Shown here one piece after another: positions 42,365-51,414 of a stretch of DNA of 64,000 bases. The stretch spans positions 1-64,000 of the forward strand of contig JBGAGO010000001.1 of NCBI GenBank assembly GCA_044226655.1, read 5' to 3'. The notes under the pieces were generated by a model. It was not told the origin of the DNA. It did not search any database and saw nothing but the letters and a program-made list of their open reading frames with translations. Each line of letters opens with the position of its first letter. Position 1 is the stretch's first letter. The position numbers and the translations under genes are program-made. This DNA comes from JBEVOS01 sp044226655. Lineage in GTDB: Bacteria; Pseudomonadota; Alphaproteobacteria; Caulobacterales; Aquidulcibacteraceae.

Positions 42365-42466
42365 CCCATTCCCGGATGCGCCGCAGGCGCAGTCCGGGAC
42401 CCATAAACTCAAACGTCGGCGCATATGGGCCCCGGACCGACGCGCCGCGTCGTCCGGGGATGGGTG
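42365..42466. repeat. Paired inverted palindromes, family C (REPIN-like), copy 1
   Basis: Arms at 42365-42408 (CCCATTCCCGGATGCGCC and on to CCGGGACCCATAAAC) and 42424-42466 (the same read in reverse, ending GGGGATGGGTG). Each arm is itself a hairpin. The pair fills the gap between gntK and the hydrolase gene. Confidence 0.75.
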
Positions 42467-42467
42467 A

Positions 42468-42947
42468 TCACAGAGCCGCTTCGCAGCGCGCAAGAATTTC
42501 CGAGATGGGCCCATCCGCTGCGATCGTGATCGCGCGCTCATCCGCGCCCGGTTCTTCGAGCGTTGCGAGTTGGCTGTCGAGCAGGCTGGCCGGCATGTAA
42601 TGCCCCGTGCGCTGCGCGAGCCGGCGCTCCAGCTCCGCGCGCGGAACATCGAGAAACACGAACAGCACATCGCGCCCCGCCGCCGCGCGCAGCGCATCGC
42701 GATGGCGCCGTCCCAGCGCCGAACAGGCCGCGACCCCACCCTCTTTCAACGCCGCCCCCACGCGCGCCAGCCACGGCCAGCGATCCTCATCGCCAAGCGC
42801 CTCCCCGCGCGCCATCTTCGCCACGCTCTCGGCCGCATGCAGATCATCGCCTTCGATGAAGGGAAGGTTCAGCAGGGCCGCGAGCCGCTGCGCCAACGTC
42901 GTCTTCCCGGCGCCGGAGACGCCCATCACGACGATGGCGGCGGTCAC
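42468..42947 (-). CDS. gntK: Gluconokinase
   Basis: A 159-residue P-loop kinase. GVSGAGKTTLAQRLA (Gly9-Thr16) binds ATP. FIEGDDLHAAESVAKMARGE carries the gluconate-binding Asp, GEALGDEDRWPWL follows, and ACSALGRRHRDALR and GHYMPASLLDSQLATLE are family signatures. It makes 6-phosphogluconate, entering the Entner-Doudoroff or pentose phosphate route. Its ATG overlaps the stop of the upstream small membrane protein gene (ATGA), so they are coupled. The 3' end abuts a family C inverted repeat pair. Confidence 0.93.
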   Translation of the reverse strand: MTAAIVVMGVSGAGKTTLAQRLAALLNLPFIEGDDLHAAESVAKMARGEALGDEDRWPWLARVGAALKEGGVAACSALGRRHRDALRAAAGRDVLFVFLDVPRAELERRLAQRTGHYMPASLLDSQLATLEEPGADERAITIAADGPISEILARCEAAL

Positions 42948-43243
42948 GAATCGATTTTTCGTTGTGTCTTGGGCTCTATGATCCCCGTTACGCGCCGCCC
43001 CGCCGCGTCATAGATCCACACGACGAGCGGCGGGGCCAAAAACATCAAGAACGCCCAAACAAGCAGAAGAGTGATCGCCGCGCTCTCGTAGATGCTCCCG
43101 ATGCGCAGGCCACCAAAGATGATTGCAGCATGCGTCGAGAGAAACAGCGCGGCGACGCCAAACCCTTGTCGAACGCCGCCCCGGAGGAAGACAACGACGA
43201 GCATGAGGATCATTTCCGTCAGCGCGAGCAGGAGGAGCACCAT
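42944..43243 (-). CDS. Small hypothetical membrane protein
   Basis: A 99-residue protein with three hydrophobic segments: LLLLALTEMILMLVVVFL at the N-terminus, FGVAALFLSTHAAIIFGG in the middle and AAITLLLVWAFLMFLAPPLV towards the end. A short basic tail (IIEPKTQRKIDS) would be cytoplasmic. No family is recognised. The gene overlaps gntK by four bases, so it is expressed with it; a link to gluconate uptake is conceivable, but no transporter motif is visible. Confidence 0.55.
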   Translation of the reverse strand: MVLLLLALTEMILMLVVVFLRGGVRQGFGVAALFLSTHAAIIFGGLRIGSIYESAAITLLLVWAFLMFLAPPLVVWIYDAAGRRVTGIIEPKTQRKIDS

Positions 43244-43288
43244 CGTCGGATTTCACTCTCGCTGCGAATTCACCAAGCGACAGCCCTG

Positions 43289-43858
43289 TTAAAGCACATC
43301 CGCCAAACGAAACGTCCATTCCGGCATCGCGCTGGGGCTAATCGCGTCGTCCTTCGAAACCTTGCGCGGCGGCGCCCATGTATCGCCGGCCTTCTGCGCA
43401 TGGAGGTGAACGACCTGATTGACGATATCGATCACCCAATATTCGGCGACGCCGCCAGCCGCATATTTCTGCGCCTTTTCGCCGAGGTCATAAGCCAAGC
43501 TGGAATCCGAAACCTCGATCACGAGCACGATGTCGGCGCCTTTCGCGCGCGCTGGTCCGGCGACGCCAATCGCGACGAAGGCGTCCGGCTCCGGCCCCTC
43601 AACTGGCGTCAGCCGGAGCGGGCCGTCGACGCCAATCTGGAACCGATCCGGCGCCGCGCGCAGCAGCGACCGGATGACCTTCGATTTCACATCGAAATGG
43701 CGTTCGCCCTCGGCCGGCATCAGCACCAGCTCCCCATCGCGCAGCTCAAGCGGCGTCTTGTCCGGCAGAATGCCCGTTTCATGCATGCGGTCGAGCATGT
43801 CCCAGGTCAGCTTGAGCCGCGTGGGCTCCGCCGGGCGGGGTTCGTCGATCAATGACAT
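43289..43858 (-). CDS. Uma2 family (DUF820) restriction-endonuclease-fold protein
   Basis: A 189-residue protein. LKLTWDMLDRMHETGIL and LELRDGELVLMPAEGERHFD form the family N-terminus. EPDAFVAIG, IVLVIEVSDSSLAYDLGEKA and KYAAGGVAEYWVIDIVNQVV carry the Asp, Glu and Lys expected for a PD-(D/E)xK nuclease-type centre (PF05685). Uma2 proteins are abundant in cyanobacteria and scattered elsewhere; their role is unproven and some copies may be domesticated or mobile. The gene lies 28 bp downstream of mmsA and could be read from the same transcript. Confidence 0.85.
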   Translation of the reverse strand: MSLIDEPRPAEPTRLKLTWDMLDRMHETGILPDKTPLELRDGELVLMPAEGERHFDVKSKVIRSLLRAAPDRFQIGVDGPLRLTPVEGPEPDAFVAIGVAGPARAKGADIVLVIEVSDSSLAYDLGEKAQKYAAGGVAEYWVIDIVNQVVHLHAQKAGDTWAPPRKVSKDDAISPSAMPEWTFRLADVL

Positions 43859-43885
43859 AAGGGCGAGCGTACCCGATCTTTGGGC

Positions 43886-45379
43886 TCACCGCATCGTCGG
43901 AATCACAAAGCTCTGATCCCCCACATCACCTTCCGGCCAGCGCGCGGTGACCGTCTTCACTTTCGTATAAAACCGCACGCCCTCGGGCCCGTGCTGGTTC
44001 ACGTCGCCGAACGCCGAGCGCTTCCAGCCGCCGAACGTGTGATAGGCCACAGGCACGGGGATCGGCACGTTGATGCCCACCATGCCGACCTGCACTTTGC
44101 TGGCGAATTCGCGCGCGGCGCGGCCATTGCGCGTAAAAATCGCGACGCCATTGCCGTATTGATGCTTGCTCGCAAGCCCGATCGCTTCCTCCGCGCTGTC
44201 GCTGCGCACGATCTGCAGCACCGGGCCGAAGATTTCTTCTTGATACGTCTTCATCTCGGTCGTGACGCGGTCGAACAAAGTCGGCCCGATGAAGAAGCCC
44301 TTCTCATAGCCCTGCAGCGCAAAGCCGCGGCCATCGACCACGAGCTCCGCGCCTTCCTTCTCACCCAGCGCGATATAATTTTCGACGCGCGCCTTGTGCG
44401 CCGCGCTCACCACCGGCCCATATTGTGCAGCTTCATCGGTCGAGATGCCGACCTTCAATCTTTCGATTTCCGGCAGAAGCTTTTCGCGCAGCGCTTTCGC
44501 CGTTTTCTCACCGACCGGCACGACGACGGGCAGCGCCATGCAGCGCTCGCCGGCCGAACCATAGGCGGCGCCGACGATATCCTTCACGGCCTGATCGAGA
44601 TCGGCGTCGGGCAGCACCACGCCATGGTTCTTCGCCCCGCCCATCGCCTGCACGCGCTTTCCCGCCGCGGCGGCGCGCTGATAGACGTAATGCGCGATAT
44701 CGGACGAGCCGACGAAGCTCACAGCCTTGATGGCGGGATGATCGAGGATGGCGTCGACCACTTCCTTATCGCCCTGCACCACGTTCAGCACGCCCTTCGG
44801 CGCACCGGCCTCCAGCATCAGCTCCGCGAGCCGCACCGGCACGCTCGGATCCTTCTCGCTCGGCTTCAGCACGAAGGTGTTGCCGCACGCGATGGCGACG
44901 CCGAACATCCACATCGGGATCATGGCGGGAAAGTTGAACGGCGTTATGCCCGCCACGACGCCGAGCGGCTGGCGCATCGAATAGACGTCGATGCCCGGCC
45001 CTGCGCCTTCGGTGTATTCGCCCTTCAACAGATGCGGCACGCCGCAGGCGAATTCGATCACCTCAAGCCCGCGCTGAATGTCGCCTTTCGAATCCGCGAT
45101 CACCTTGCCGTGCTCGGACGACAACAGACGCGCCAGCTCGTCCATGTGCTTTTCGACCAGCGCCTTGAACGCGAACATCACGCGCGCGCGGCGCTGCGGA
45201 TTGGTCGCGCTCCATTCCGTGAACGCGGCCTCGGCGGCCGCCACTGCCTGATCGACCGTGGCCGCCGCGCCGAAGCCGACGCGGGCCTGCACGGCGCCCG
45301 TATTGGGATCGAAAATGTCGCCCTGGCGCGGCGCGAAGGCGAACGGCGCGCCGGCGATGAAATGCGGAATGTCGCGCAT
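43886..45379 (-). CDS. mmsA: CoA-acylating methylmalonate-semialdehyde dehydrogenase
   Basis: A 497-residue aldehyde dehydrogenase. DIFDPNTGAVQARVGFG and the catalytic AYGSAGERCMALPVVVPVG (Cys in the family-specific ERC context) identify the MmsA group. SFVGSSDIAHYVYQRAAAAG is the NAD-binding loop and GMVGINVPIPVPVAYHTFGG the C-terminal signature. It converts methylmalonate semialdehyde to propionyl-CoA, the last step of valine catabolism after mmsB, and often acts in inositol breakdown as well. It is the first gene of its strand block, with its start 155 bp from the divergent old yellow enzyme gene. Confidence 0.95.
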   Translation of the reverse strand: MRDIPHFIAGAPFAFAPRQGDIFDPNTGAVQARVGFGAAATVDQAVAAAEAAFTEWSATNPQRRARVMFAFKALVEKHMDELARLLSSEHGKVIADSKGDIQRGLEVIEFACGVPHLLKGEYTEGAGPGIDVYSMRQPLGVVAGITPFNFPAMIPMWMFGVAIACGNTFVLKPSEKDPSVPVRLAELMLEAGAPKGVLNVVQGDKEVVDAILDHPAIKAVSFVGSSDIAHYVYQRAAAAGKRVQAMGGAKNHGVVLPDADLDQAVKDIVGAAYGSAGERCMALPVVVPVGEKTAKALREKLLPEIERLKVGISTDEAAQYGPVVSAAHKARVENYIALGEKEGAELVVDGRGFALQGYEKGFFIGPTLFDRVTTEMKTYQEEIFGPVLQIVRSDSAEEAIGLASKHQYGNGVAIFTRNGRAAREFASKVQVGMVGINVPIPVPVAYHTFGGWKRSAFGDVNQHGPEGVRFYTKVKTVTARWPEGDVGDQSFVIPTMR

Positions 45380-45534
45380 CGGGAAATCCTTTAGGAGACC
45401 TGCCCCAAAATACTGCCTCTGTGTAAGGCAGCGCCGGCGCCGGTCAAAATCTACAGGGCGCCCGGAAAAATTTTGGGCTCGCCGCGGCGCGCGGAGCGCC
45501 TATCTAAGAGCGAGTTTTTCCGCCAGGAGCCGCG

Positions 45535-46599
45535 ATGCCTTCTCTGTTCGACCCCATCCAGATCGGCGATCTCACCCTCAAGAACCGCATCTTCATGGCG
45601 CCGCTCACCCGCTCGCGCTCCGGCGATGAGCGCACCCCCGGCCCGCTGGTCGCGGAATATTACCGCCAGCGCGCCAGCGCCGGCCTTATCCTCACGGAAG
45701 CCACCTCGGTGACGCCGCAAGGTGTGGGCTATGCGGCCACGCCCGGCATCTGGTCGGACGCGCAGGTCGAAGGCTGGAAGCTGACGACCGACGCCGTGCA
45801 CAAGGCCGGCGGGCGCATCTTCATGCAGCTCTGGCACGTGGGCCGCGTCTCCGATCCGATCTTCCTCGATGGTGCGAAGCCGGTTTCGTCCAGCGCCGTC
45901 GCGCTGCGCGGCGAGGTCAGCCTGCTGCGCCCGAAGCGGCCCTATGTGGAGCCGCGCGCGCTGACGCTCGATGAGATCGCGACCGTGATCGAGGCCTATC
46001 GCGTCGGCGCGGCGAACGCCAAGCGGGCCGGCTTCGATGGCGTGGAGCTGCACGGCGCCAATGGCTATCTGCCCGATCAATTCCTGCAGGACAGCGTCAA
46101 CAAGCGCACCGACGCATATGGCGGCTCGCGCGAGAACCGCGCGCGGCTGATGCTCGAAGCCGTCGATGCGCTGATCTCCGTGTGGGGCCCCGAACGCGTG
46201 GGCCTGCACATCGCGCCGCGCGGCGATGCGCACGACATGGGCGACAGCGATCTCACCGGCACGTTCACCTACATCGCCAATGCGATGCGCGAACGGAAGC
46301 TCGGCTTCCTGATGGCGCGCGAGCATGTCGCGCCCGACAGCATCGGCCCGCATCTCAAGGAAACCTTCGGCGGCGTCTACGTCGCCAATGAGGGGCTCGA
46401 TTTCGCCAAGGGCCAGGCGCTGCTCGACGAAGGCAAGGCCGACGCCATCGGCTATGGCAAACTGTTCATCGCCAATCCCGATCTGCCCGCCCGCTTCAAA
46501 GCCGAAGCGGCGCTCAATCCCTGGCGGATGGAGACGTTCTATTCCGGCGGCGCCGAGGGCTACACGGATTATCCGGCGCTGGAAGCGGCGACCGCTTAA
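45535..46599 (+). CDS. Alkene reductase (old yellow enzyme family, NemA-like)
   Basis: A 354-residue FMN TIM-barrel protein. LFDPIQIGDLTLKNRIFMAP and LTRSRSGDERTPGPLVAEYY begin the fold, QLWHVGRVSDP is the conserved strand, and VELHGANGYLPDQFLQDSVN carries the His/Asn pair that holds the substrate carbonyl. GYGKLFIANPDLPAR is the C-terminal FMN phosphate site. These enzymes reduce activated C=C bonds or nitro-esters with NAD(P)H. The gene is divergent from mmsA and followed by a family C repeat pair. Physiological substrate unknown. Confidence 0.93.
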   Translation: MPSLFDPIQIGDLTLKNRIFMAPLTRSRSGDERTPGPLVAEYYRQRASAGLILTEATSVTPQGVGYAATPGIWSDAQVEGWKLTTDAVHKAGGRIFMQLWHVGRVSDPIFLDGAKPVSSSAVALRGEVSLLRPKRPYVEPRALTLDEIATVIEAYRVGAANAKRAGFDGVELHGANGYLPDQFLQDSVNKRTDAYGGSRENRARLMLEAVDALISVWGPERVGLHIAPRGDAHDMGDSDLTGTFTYIANAMRERKLGFLMAREHVAPDSIGPHLKETFGGVYVANEGLDFAKGQALLDEGKADAIGYGKLFIANPDLPARFKAEAALNPWRMETFYSGGAEGYTDYPALEAATA

Positions 46600-46620
46600 G
46601 ACGCTTTCGTTCGCACATGC

Positions 46621-46774
46621 ACCCATTCCCGGGCGCCGGCGCAGCCGGCGGTCCGGGACCCATAAACACGGTCGTTCGACAGCGCGTCCGCTCCAGCGCG
46701 GCGCGCACGCTCGTGCGAAGGTTTGCGGTTATGGGTCCCGGGATCGACGCTTCGCGCCGACCCGGGAATGGGTG
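46621..46774. repeat. Paired inverted palindromes, family C (REPIN-like), copy 2
   Basis: Arms at about 46621-46666 (ACCCATTCCCGGGCGCC ... GGACCCATAAA) and 46730-46774 (TATGGGTCCCGGGATCG ... GGGAATGGGTG) in opposite orientation with a 63-bp spacer. It fills the whole gap between two converging genes and could act as a bidirectional terminator. Confidence 0.8.
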
Positions 46775-46780
46775 AAAGTC

Positions 46781-47767
46781 CTAAGCGTTCACCGTGAGCC
46801 GGCGCGCGCTCTTAGCCAGCACGTCTTCCGCCTCGCGCATGATGTTCGCCACGATCTCTTTGCAGGTCGGGATGTCATGGATGAGGCCCTGGCTTTGGCC
46901 GACGGTCCAGATGCCGCCATCGGTGTCGCCCGCGCCCATCACATTGGTGCGCCCGCGAATGCCGGCCACGAGGTGGCGCACGTCGTCGATGGTCTTGGTC
47001 GGATCCTGCTGGATTTTGACCACTTCTTCCGACACCGCGTTGCGCGCCACGCGGCTGGTGTTGCGCAAGGTGCGGTTCGTCAGCAGCGTATCGCGCTCGG
47101 TGTTTTCGACGATCTTCTTCTTCACGTTCTCATGGATGGCGCATTCCTGACTGGCCATGAAGCGCGTGCCCATGTTGACGCCTTCGGCGCCGAGCGCGAG
47201 CGCGGCCGCGAGGCTGCGCCCGTCGGCCATGCCGCCCGAGGCGATCACCGGCACGCCGTGCAGCGCGTCGACCGTCGCCGGCAGCAGCACGATGAGGCCG
47301 ATATCGTCCTCGCCCGGGTGGCCCGCGCATTCGAAGCCGTCGATCGAGATCACGTCCACGCCCATGCGTGCGGCCGTCACCGAATGGCGCACGCTGGTGC
47401 ATTTGTGGATCACCTTGACGCCCGCTTCCTTGAACGCGGGCAGATGATCTGTCGGGTTGCGGCCCGCGGTCTCGACGATCTTGATGCCGCTTTCGATGAT
47501 GGCGTCGCGATAATCGTCGTACGGAATCTTGTTGAGCGAGGGCAGCAAGGTGAGGTTCACGCCGAACGGCTTGCTCGTGAGCTTGCGGCAGCGGTCGATC
47601 TCTTCGAGCAGCTCTTCCTTATTGCTGGAATGGTGCGCGGTGATGAAGCCCAGCGCGCCAGCTTCGGCCACGGCCGCCACCAGCGGCGCATAGCCCACGC
47701 CCGTCATGCCGCCCATGACGATCGGCGTCTCCACGCCGAACATCTCCGTGATGCGCGTCTTGATCAT
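46781..47767 (-). CDS. Nitronate monooxygenase / NPD family flavoprotein
   Basis: A 328-residue FMN TIM-barrel protein. TRITEMFGVETPIVMGGMTG, AGALGFITAHH, GVNLTLLPS, GVKVIHKCTSVRHSVTAARM, SIDGFECAGHPGEDD and VIASGGMADGRSLAAALALG match the nitronate monooxygenase / 2-nitropropane dioxygenase family (PF03060). The His in CAGHPG is the catalytic base seen in class I enzymes. Members oxidise toxic alkyl nitronates, while relatives act as enoyl-ACP reductases (FabK) or on unknown substrates. The gene is a single unit; repeat pairs flank it on both sides. Confidence 0.88.
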   Translation of the reverse strand: MIKTRITEMFGVETPIVMGGMTGVGYAPLVAAVAEAGALGFITAHHSSNKEELLEEIDRCRKLTSKPFGVNLTLLPSLNKIPYDDYRDAIIESGIKIVETAGRNPTDHLPAFKEAGVKVIHKCTSVRHSVTAARMGVDVISIDGFECAGHPGEDDIGLIVLLPATVDALHGVPVIASGGMADGRSLAAALALGAEGVNMGTRFMASQECAIHENVKKKIVENTERDTLLTNRTLRNTSRVARNAVSEEVVKIQQDPTKTIDDVRHLVAGIRGRTNVMGAGDTDGGIWTVGQSQGLIHDIPTCKEIVANIMREAEDVLAKSARRLTVNA

Positions 47768-47873
47768 CTCGCTCTCCCTGTCCCGCGCGCCGCCTGTTTT
47801 CCGCGGCGTCGTCTTCAGTAGCCATCATGACAGAGCCGCGCCGCTTTCCACAAGCGCCGGCGCGGACGCCCCC

Positions 47874-47987
47874 GTACCGCCGGCTTCCAACCGGCAGAGA
47901 CGGAAACGGCGCCGGCGCCGGGACGCGTGGGACGTTGTGCAAGCCGGCGTACGCGGCGCATCTCTGCCGGCTGGAAGCCGGCGGTAC
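47874..47987. repeat. Paired inverted palindromes, family D, copy 1
   Basis: GTACCGCCGGCTTCCAACCG at 47874 and the inverse CCGGCTGGAAGCCGGCGGTA, ending at 47987, form two hairpin arms about 60 bp apart. A third palindrome, GGCGCCGGCGCC, lies between them. The surrounding gap 47768-48074 has no gene. Confidence 0.75.
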
Positions 47988-48074
47988 GACGCGTGCGGAA
48001 GGATTGGCGCGCCGGCCGGTCAGGCCGCCCCCGCGGAGGCGATGAGCGAAGCGAATGCGCCGTGAGCGATAAAA

Positions 48075-48150
<76 letters not shown>

Positions 48151-48264
48151 GCTCCGGCATGGGCGGCGGGGTATAGGGCCCGCTTGGCGCCAACGTCAAG
48201 GCGGCCGCGCTTGCCGAATCTGGCCGCCGCGAGCTAGACCGCGCGCAGGTTTTGAAGGCCCGAC

Positions 48265-48552
48265 ATGATCCCCGCGATCCTCACCGTCGTCGATGCAATC
48301 CTGGCGATCGCCCTGATCGTGCTGCTGGTCTATGCCGTGCTGAGCTGGCTGATCGCGTTCGACATCATCAGCCGGCGCAACCCGCTGGTGAATTCGCTCT
48401 GGGAATTCACGCAGCGCGTCACCGATCCGGTGCTGCGGCCGCTGCGCCGCATGATCCCGCCGATCGCCGGCGTGGACCTCTCCGTGCTGGTGGCGGGGCT
48501 GATCATCATCTTCCTGCGCGCGCTGATCCCCGCCGTTCTGCTGGGCCATTGA
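48265..48552 (+). CDS. YggT family membrane protein
   Basis: A 95-residue protein with two hydrophobic regions: AILTVVDAILAIALIVLLVY and VDLSVLVAGLIIIFLRALIP. Between them lies the family core NSLWEFTQRVTDPVLRPLRR followed by MIPPIAGVDLS. This is a clear YggT (PF02325) single-repeat protein. Family members have been linked to osmotic stress, ion uptake and division-site or thylakoid organisation; no biochemical activity is settled. folD starts seven bases after its stop, so they form an operon. Confidence 0.9.
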   Translation: MIPAILTVVDAILAIALIVLLVYAVLSWLIAFDIISRRNPLVNSLWEFTQRVTDPVLRPLRRMIPPIAGVDLSVLVAGLIIIFLRALIPAVLLGH

Positions 48553-48558
48553 GGCGCC

Positions 48559-49437
48559 ATGAGCGCTGCGAGACTCGACGGCGAAGCAATCGCGGAAGCG
48601 CTGCGCGGCCGCGTCGGCGCCGTGGTCAAGACGCTGCCGGCGCAACCTGCCCTCGCCGTCGTGCTCGTGGGCGATGATCCGGCCAGCCAAGTCTATGTGC
48701 GCGGCAAGCTGAAGGACACCGAAGCAGCCGGCATGCGCTCGGTGTCCGTGCGCCTGCCGGCGGAGACGACGCAGGACGCGCTGCTCGCGCGCGTCAAAGC
48801 GCTGAGCGCCGATCCCGAGATCGACGGCATCCTCGTCCAATTGCCGCTGCCCAAGCACATCAGCGAAGCTGCGATCCTGGCCGCGATCGATCCCGACAAG
48901 GACGTCGATGGGCTGACCGATCTCAGCGCCGGCCGGCTCGTGCTCGGCAAGCCGGGCCTGCGGCCCTGCACGCCCGTCGGTTCGGTCATTCTGGCCAAGA
49001 CCGTGGAAAGCGATTTGAGCGGCGCGCATTGCGTCGTGATCGGGCGCTCGATCCTGGTCGGCAAACCGGCGGCGCTGCTCTTTCAATATGAGAACTGCAC
49101 CGTGACGATGGCGCATTCGCGCACGCGCGATCTGCCGGCCTTGTGCCGCAGCGCCGACATTCTCGTGCCCGCGATCGGCAAGCCGGAATTCGTGCGCGGC
49201 GATTGGGTGAAGCCAGGCGCGATCGTGATCGATGTCGGCATCAACCGCGTGCCCTCGATCAAGAACCCGGGCAAGACGCGGCTCGTCGGCGATGTCGCCT
49301 ACAAGGAAGCCGCCGAGATCGCGCGCGCAATCACGCCCGTGCCCGGCGGCGTCGGCCCGATGACGCGCGCCTGCCTGCTGCGCAACACCGTGCTCGCCGC
49401 CTGCGCCCGGCGCGGCTGGGCCGCGCCAGAGGTGTAA
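48559..49437 (+). CDS. folD: Bifunctional methylenetetrahydrofolate dehydrogenase / methenyltetrahydrofolate cyclohydrolase
   Basis: A 292-residue protein, normal FolD length. SQVYVRGKLKDTEAAGM carries the catalytic Lys and Tyr (YVRGK), DGILVQLPLPKHI and DVDGLTDLSAGRLVLG are signatures, RPCTPVG leads the NADP domain and VVIGRSILVGKPAALLF binds the cofactor. PVPGGVGPMTRACLLRNTV is the C-terminal motif. It interconverts methylene-, methenyl- and 10-formyl-tetrahydrofolate for purine and fMet synthesis. It is cotranscribed with yggT. A family B repeat pair follows. Confidence 0.96.
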   Translation: MSAARLDGEAIAEALRGRVGAVVKTLPAQPALAVVLVGDDPASQVYVRGKLKDTEAAGMRSVSVRLPAETTQDALLARVKALSADPEIDGILVQLPLPKHISEAAILAAIDPDKDVDGLTDLSAGRLVLGKPGLRPCTPVGSVILAKTVESDLSGAHCVVIGRSILVGKPAALLFQYENCTVTMAHSRTRDLPALCRSADILVPAIGKPEFVRGDWVKPGAIVIDVGINRVPSIKNPGKTRLVGDVAYKEAAEIARAITPVPGGVGPMTRACLLRNTVLAACARRGWAAPEV

Positions 49438-49472
49438 AGCCGCCGCGCGCGTCGGCGCTCGTCGGGAAAAAC

Positions 49473-49603
49473 ACCTCCCTCCCCTTGATGGGGAGGGTGG
49501 CGCGAAGCGCCGGGTGGGGTGGAAGCGCGACGTTGCAGAACAAAGCGCCGCCACCCCCTCAGTCAGCGCTGCGCGCTGACAGCTCCCCCATCGAGGGGGA
49601 GCA
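49473..49603. repeat. Two GC-rich palindromic arms, family B
   Basis: Arm one (about 49473-49521) holds CCTCCCTCCCCTTGATGGGG followed by a GGTGGGGTGG side. Arm two (about 49551-49603) is the reverse type: CCACCCCCTC, an internal palindrome TCAGCGCTGCGCGCTGA, and GCTCCCCCATCGAGGGGGAGC. They lie between the converging folD and permease genes and may end both transcripts. Confidence 0.65.
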
Positions 49604-49630
49604 GGGCGCTCGCTCTGGCGCGGCCGCGCC

Positions 49631-51280
49631 CTATTCCGCGGACTGCGCGGCGGCGGCGTTTTCCTGCGCCAGCTTTGAATGCCTGTATCCGTAGAACGGG
49701 TAGATGAGCGCGCCGATCCCGATGTAAACCACCAGGATGCCGAGCGCGACCGGGTCGCGCTTCACTTCACCGGGCGAACCGATCATGGCGCCGATCAGAT
49801 CGTAGCCGATGCCCTTCGACACGATGTCGAGCAGGATCGGGCCCATCATCAGCACCACGCAGAAGAAGATGCCGAGGATCGGCGTCAGCGGATAGAACGG
49901 GACCTTGAAGGGGCGCGCCAGGTCCGGGTGGCGCTGGCGCAGATAAATCACCGTCACGCACACGATCGCGAACGCAAACGCCGTACCCAGGCTGACCATG
50001 TCGCCGAGCACCGAGAGCGGCAGCACGGCCGCGGCCACGGCGATCACAACACCCAGCAGGATCGTGCCGGCGGCCGGCGTTTTGAACGCCGCGTTGATGC
50101 GCGAGAAGATGCCGGGCAGCAAGCCGTCCTTCGCCATCTGATAGAACACGCGGGTCTGCGCATAGCAGAGCACGAGCATCACGGAGGAAAGCCCCGCGAA
50201 CGCGCCGAACTTGATGGCCAAGGTGAGCAGATTGAGTTTGCCTTCGCCGTTCAGCGGCCAGGGTACGTCGGCCCAGGTCGGCCGCATATGATCGATGGCC
50301 GTGGCGATGGGCGCCGCGCCCCCAAGATCGCGGAACGGCACGACGCCCGTCATCACCGCCGCGACGATCGCGTAGATGATCGTGCAAATCAGCAGCGAAC
50401 CCAGAATGCCCAAGGGCAGGTCGCGCTGCGGATTGCGCGCTTCGCCCGCCGCTGTCGAAACCGCCTCGAAGCCGACATAGGCGAAGAACACGTAAGACGC
50501 GCCGCGCAAAATGCCCTGGATCCCGTAGGTGAAGCCGCCTTCGTTCGGCGGAATGAAGGGCTGCCAGTTCGCCGGGTCGATGTAGAAGGCGCCGATCGCC
50601 GCGAACGCGATCAACACCGTCACCTTGATGGCGACGATCACATTGTTGAATTGCGCGCTTTCGTGCACGCCCACCACAAGCAGCGAGGTCACAGCCAGAA
50701 TGCCGAGCGCGCCGACGAGATTGAGGCTGGGCGCCATCGTCAGCACGGCCTGCGCCCCTTCGATCGCCTTGCCCGTCGCCGGATCGATCGGCGGCGCAAA
50801 CTGGAGCATCGACGATTTGAGCGCTTCTGGAATGGTGACGCCGAAAACGTCGTGCAGCAGGCCGCCCGAATGCGCGTCGCCGGCAAAATAGCCTGTCCAG
50901 CCCGCGGCGACGGTCGATGCGGCGACGCCGTACTCAAGCAGCAAGAGCCATCCCATGGTCCAGGCGAACACCTCGCCCAGCGTCACGTAGGAATAGGTGT
51001 AAGCCGAGCCCGGCACCGGCATGGTGGAGGCCAGCTCCGCATAGCAGAGCCCCGCGAACATGCAGGCGAGACCGGCGATGACGAAGGAAATCAAAACGGC
51101 CGGCCCCGCATAAAGCGCCGCCGCCTGCCCCGTAAGAACGAAAATGCCCGCCCCGATGATGCAGCCGACGCCGAGGCTGACGAGGTTCAATGGCCCCAAA
51201 GTCCGTTTCAATTCGCCCTGATTGAACTCGTCCTGGATGTGCGCGACCGTTTTCTTCGCGTACAGCTGGCCCTTCGCCAT
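49631..51280 (-). CDS. APC family amino acid permease (cationic amino acid transporter type)
   Basis: A 549-residue polytopic protein with about 12-14 membrane segments. LGVGCIIGAGIFVLTGQAAA is the substrate-binding first helix of APC transporters, SFVIAGLACMFAGLCYAELA and PVPGSAYTYSYVTLGE follow. FFAYVGFEAVSTAAGEARNP matches helix 6 and its loop, and PQRDLPLGILGSLLICTIIY helix 7. It resembles the CAT subfamily (arginine, lysine or other amino acid uptake). Substrate specificity cannot be read. It is a single gene, ending beside a family B repeat and diverging from a HAD hydrolase gene. Confidence 0.92.
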   Translation of the reverse strand: MAKGQLYAKKTVAHIQDEFNQGELKRTLGPLNLVSLGVGCIIGAGIFVLTGQAAALYAGPAVLISFVIAGLACMFAGLCYAELASTMPVPGSAYTYSYVTLGEVFAWTMGWLLLLEYGVAASTVAAGWTGYFAGDAHSGGLLHDVFGVTIPEALKSSMLQFAPPIDPATGKAIEGAQAVLTMAPSLNLVGALGILAVTSLLVVGVHESAQFNNVIVAIKVTVLIAFAAIGAFYIDPANWQPFIPPNEGGFTYGIQGILRGASYVFFAYVGFEAVSTAAGEARNPQRDLPLGILGSLLICTIIYAIVAAVMTGVVPFRDLGGAAPIATAIDHMRPTWADVPWPLNGEGKLNLLTLAIKFGAFAGLSSVMLVLCYAQTRVFYQMAKDGLLPGIFSRINAAFKTPAAGTILLGVVIAVAAAVLPLSVLGDMVSLGTAFAFAIVCVTVIYLRQRHPDLARPFKVPFYPLTPILGIFFCVVLMMGPILLDIVSKGIGYDLIGAMIGSPGEVKRDPVALGILVVYIGIGALIYPFYGYRHSKLAQENAAAAQSAE

Positions 51281-51414
51281 ATGGTGCTCTCCCCGGCGGC
51301 CGCGGATGCCGCGTCCATTGGGCGCGGAGCCTAGGCTGCGCCGGGCGGCGAACGCAAGGTATGCGGCGACGACCCGGCGCGCGCGGGCAGGAAATTGCCC
51401 AAAACGGAGGAAGC

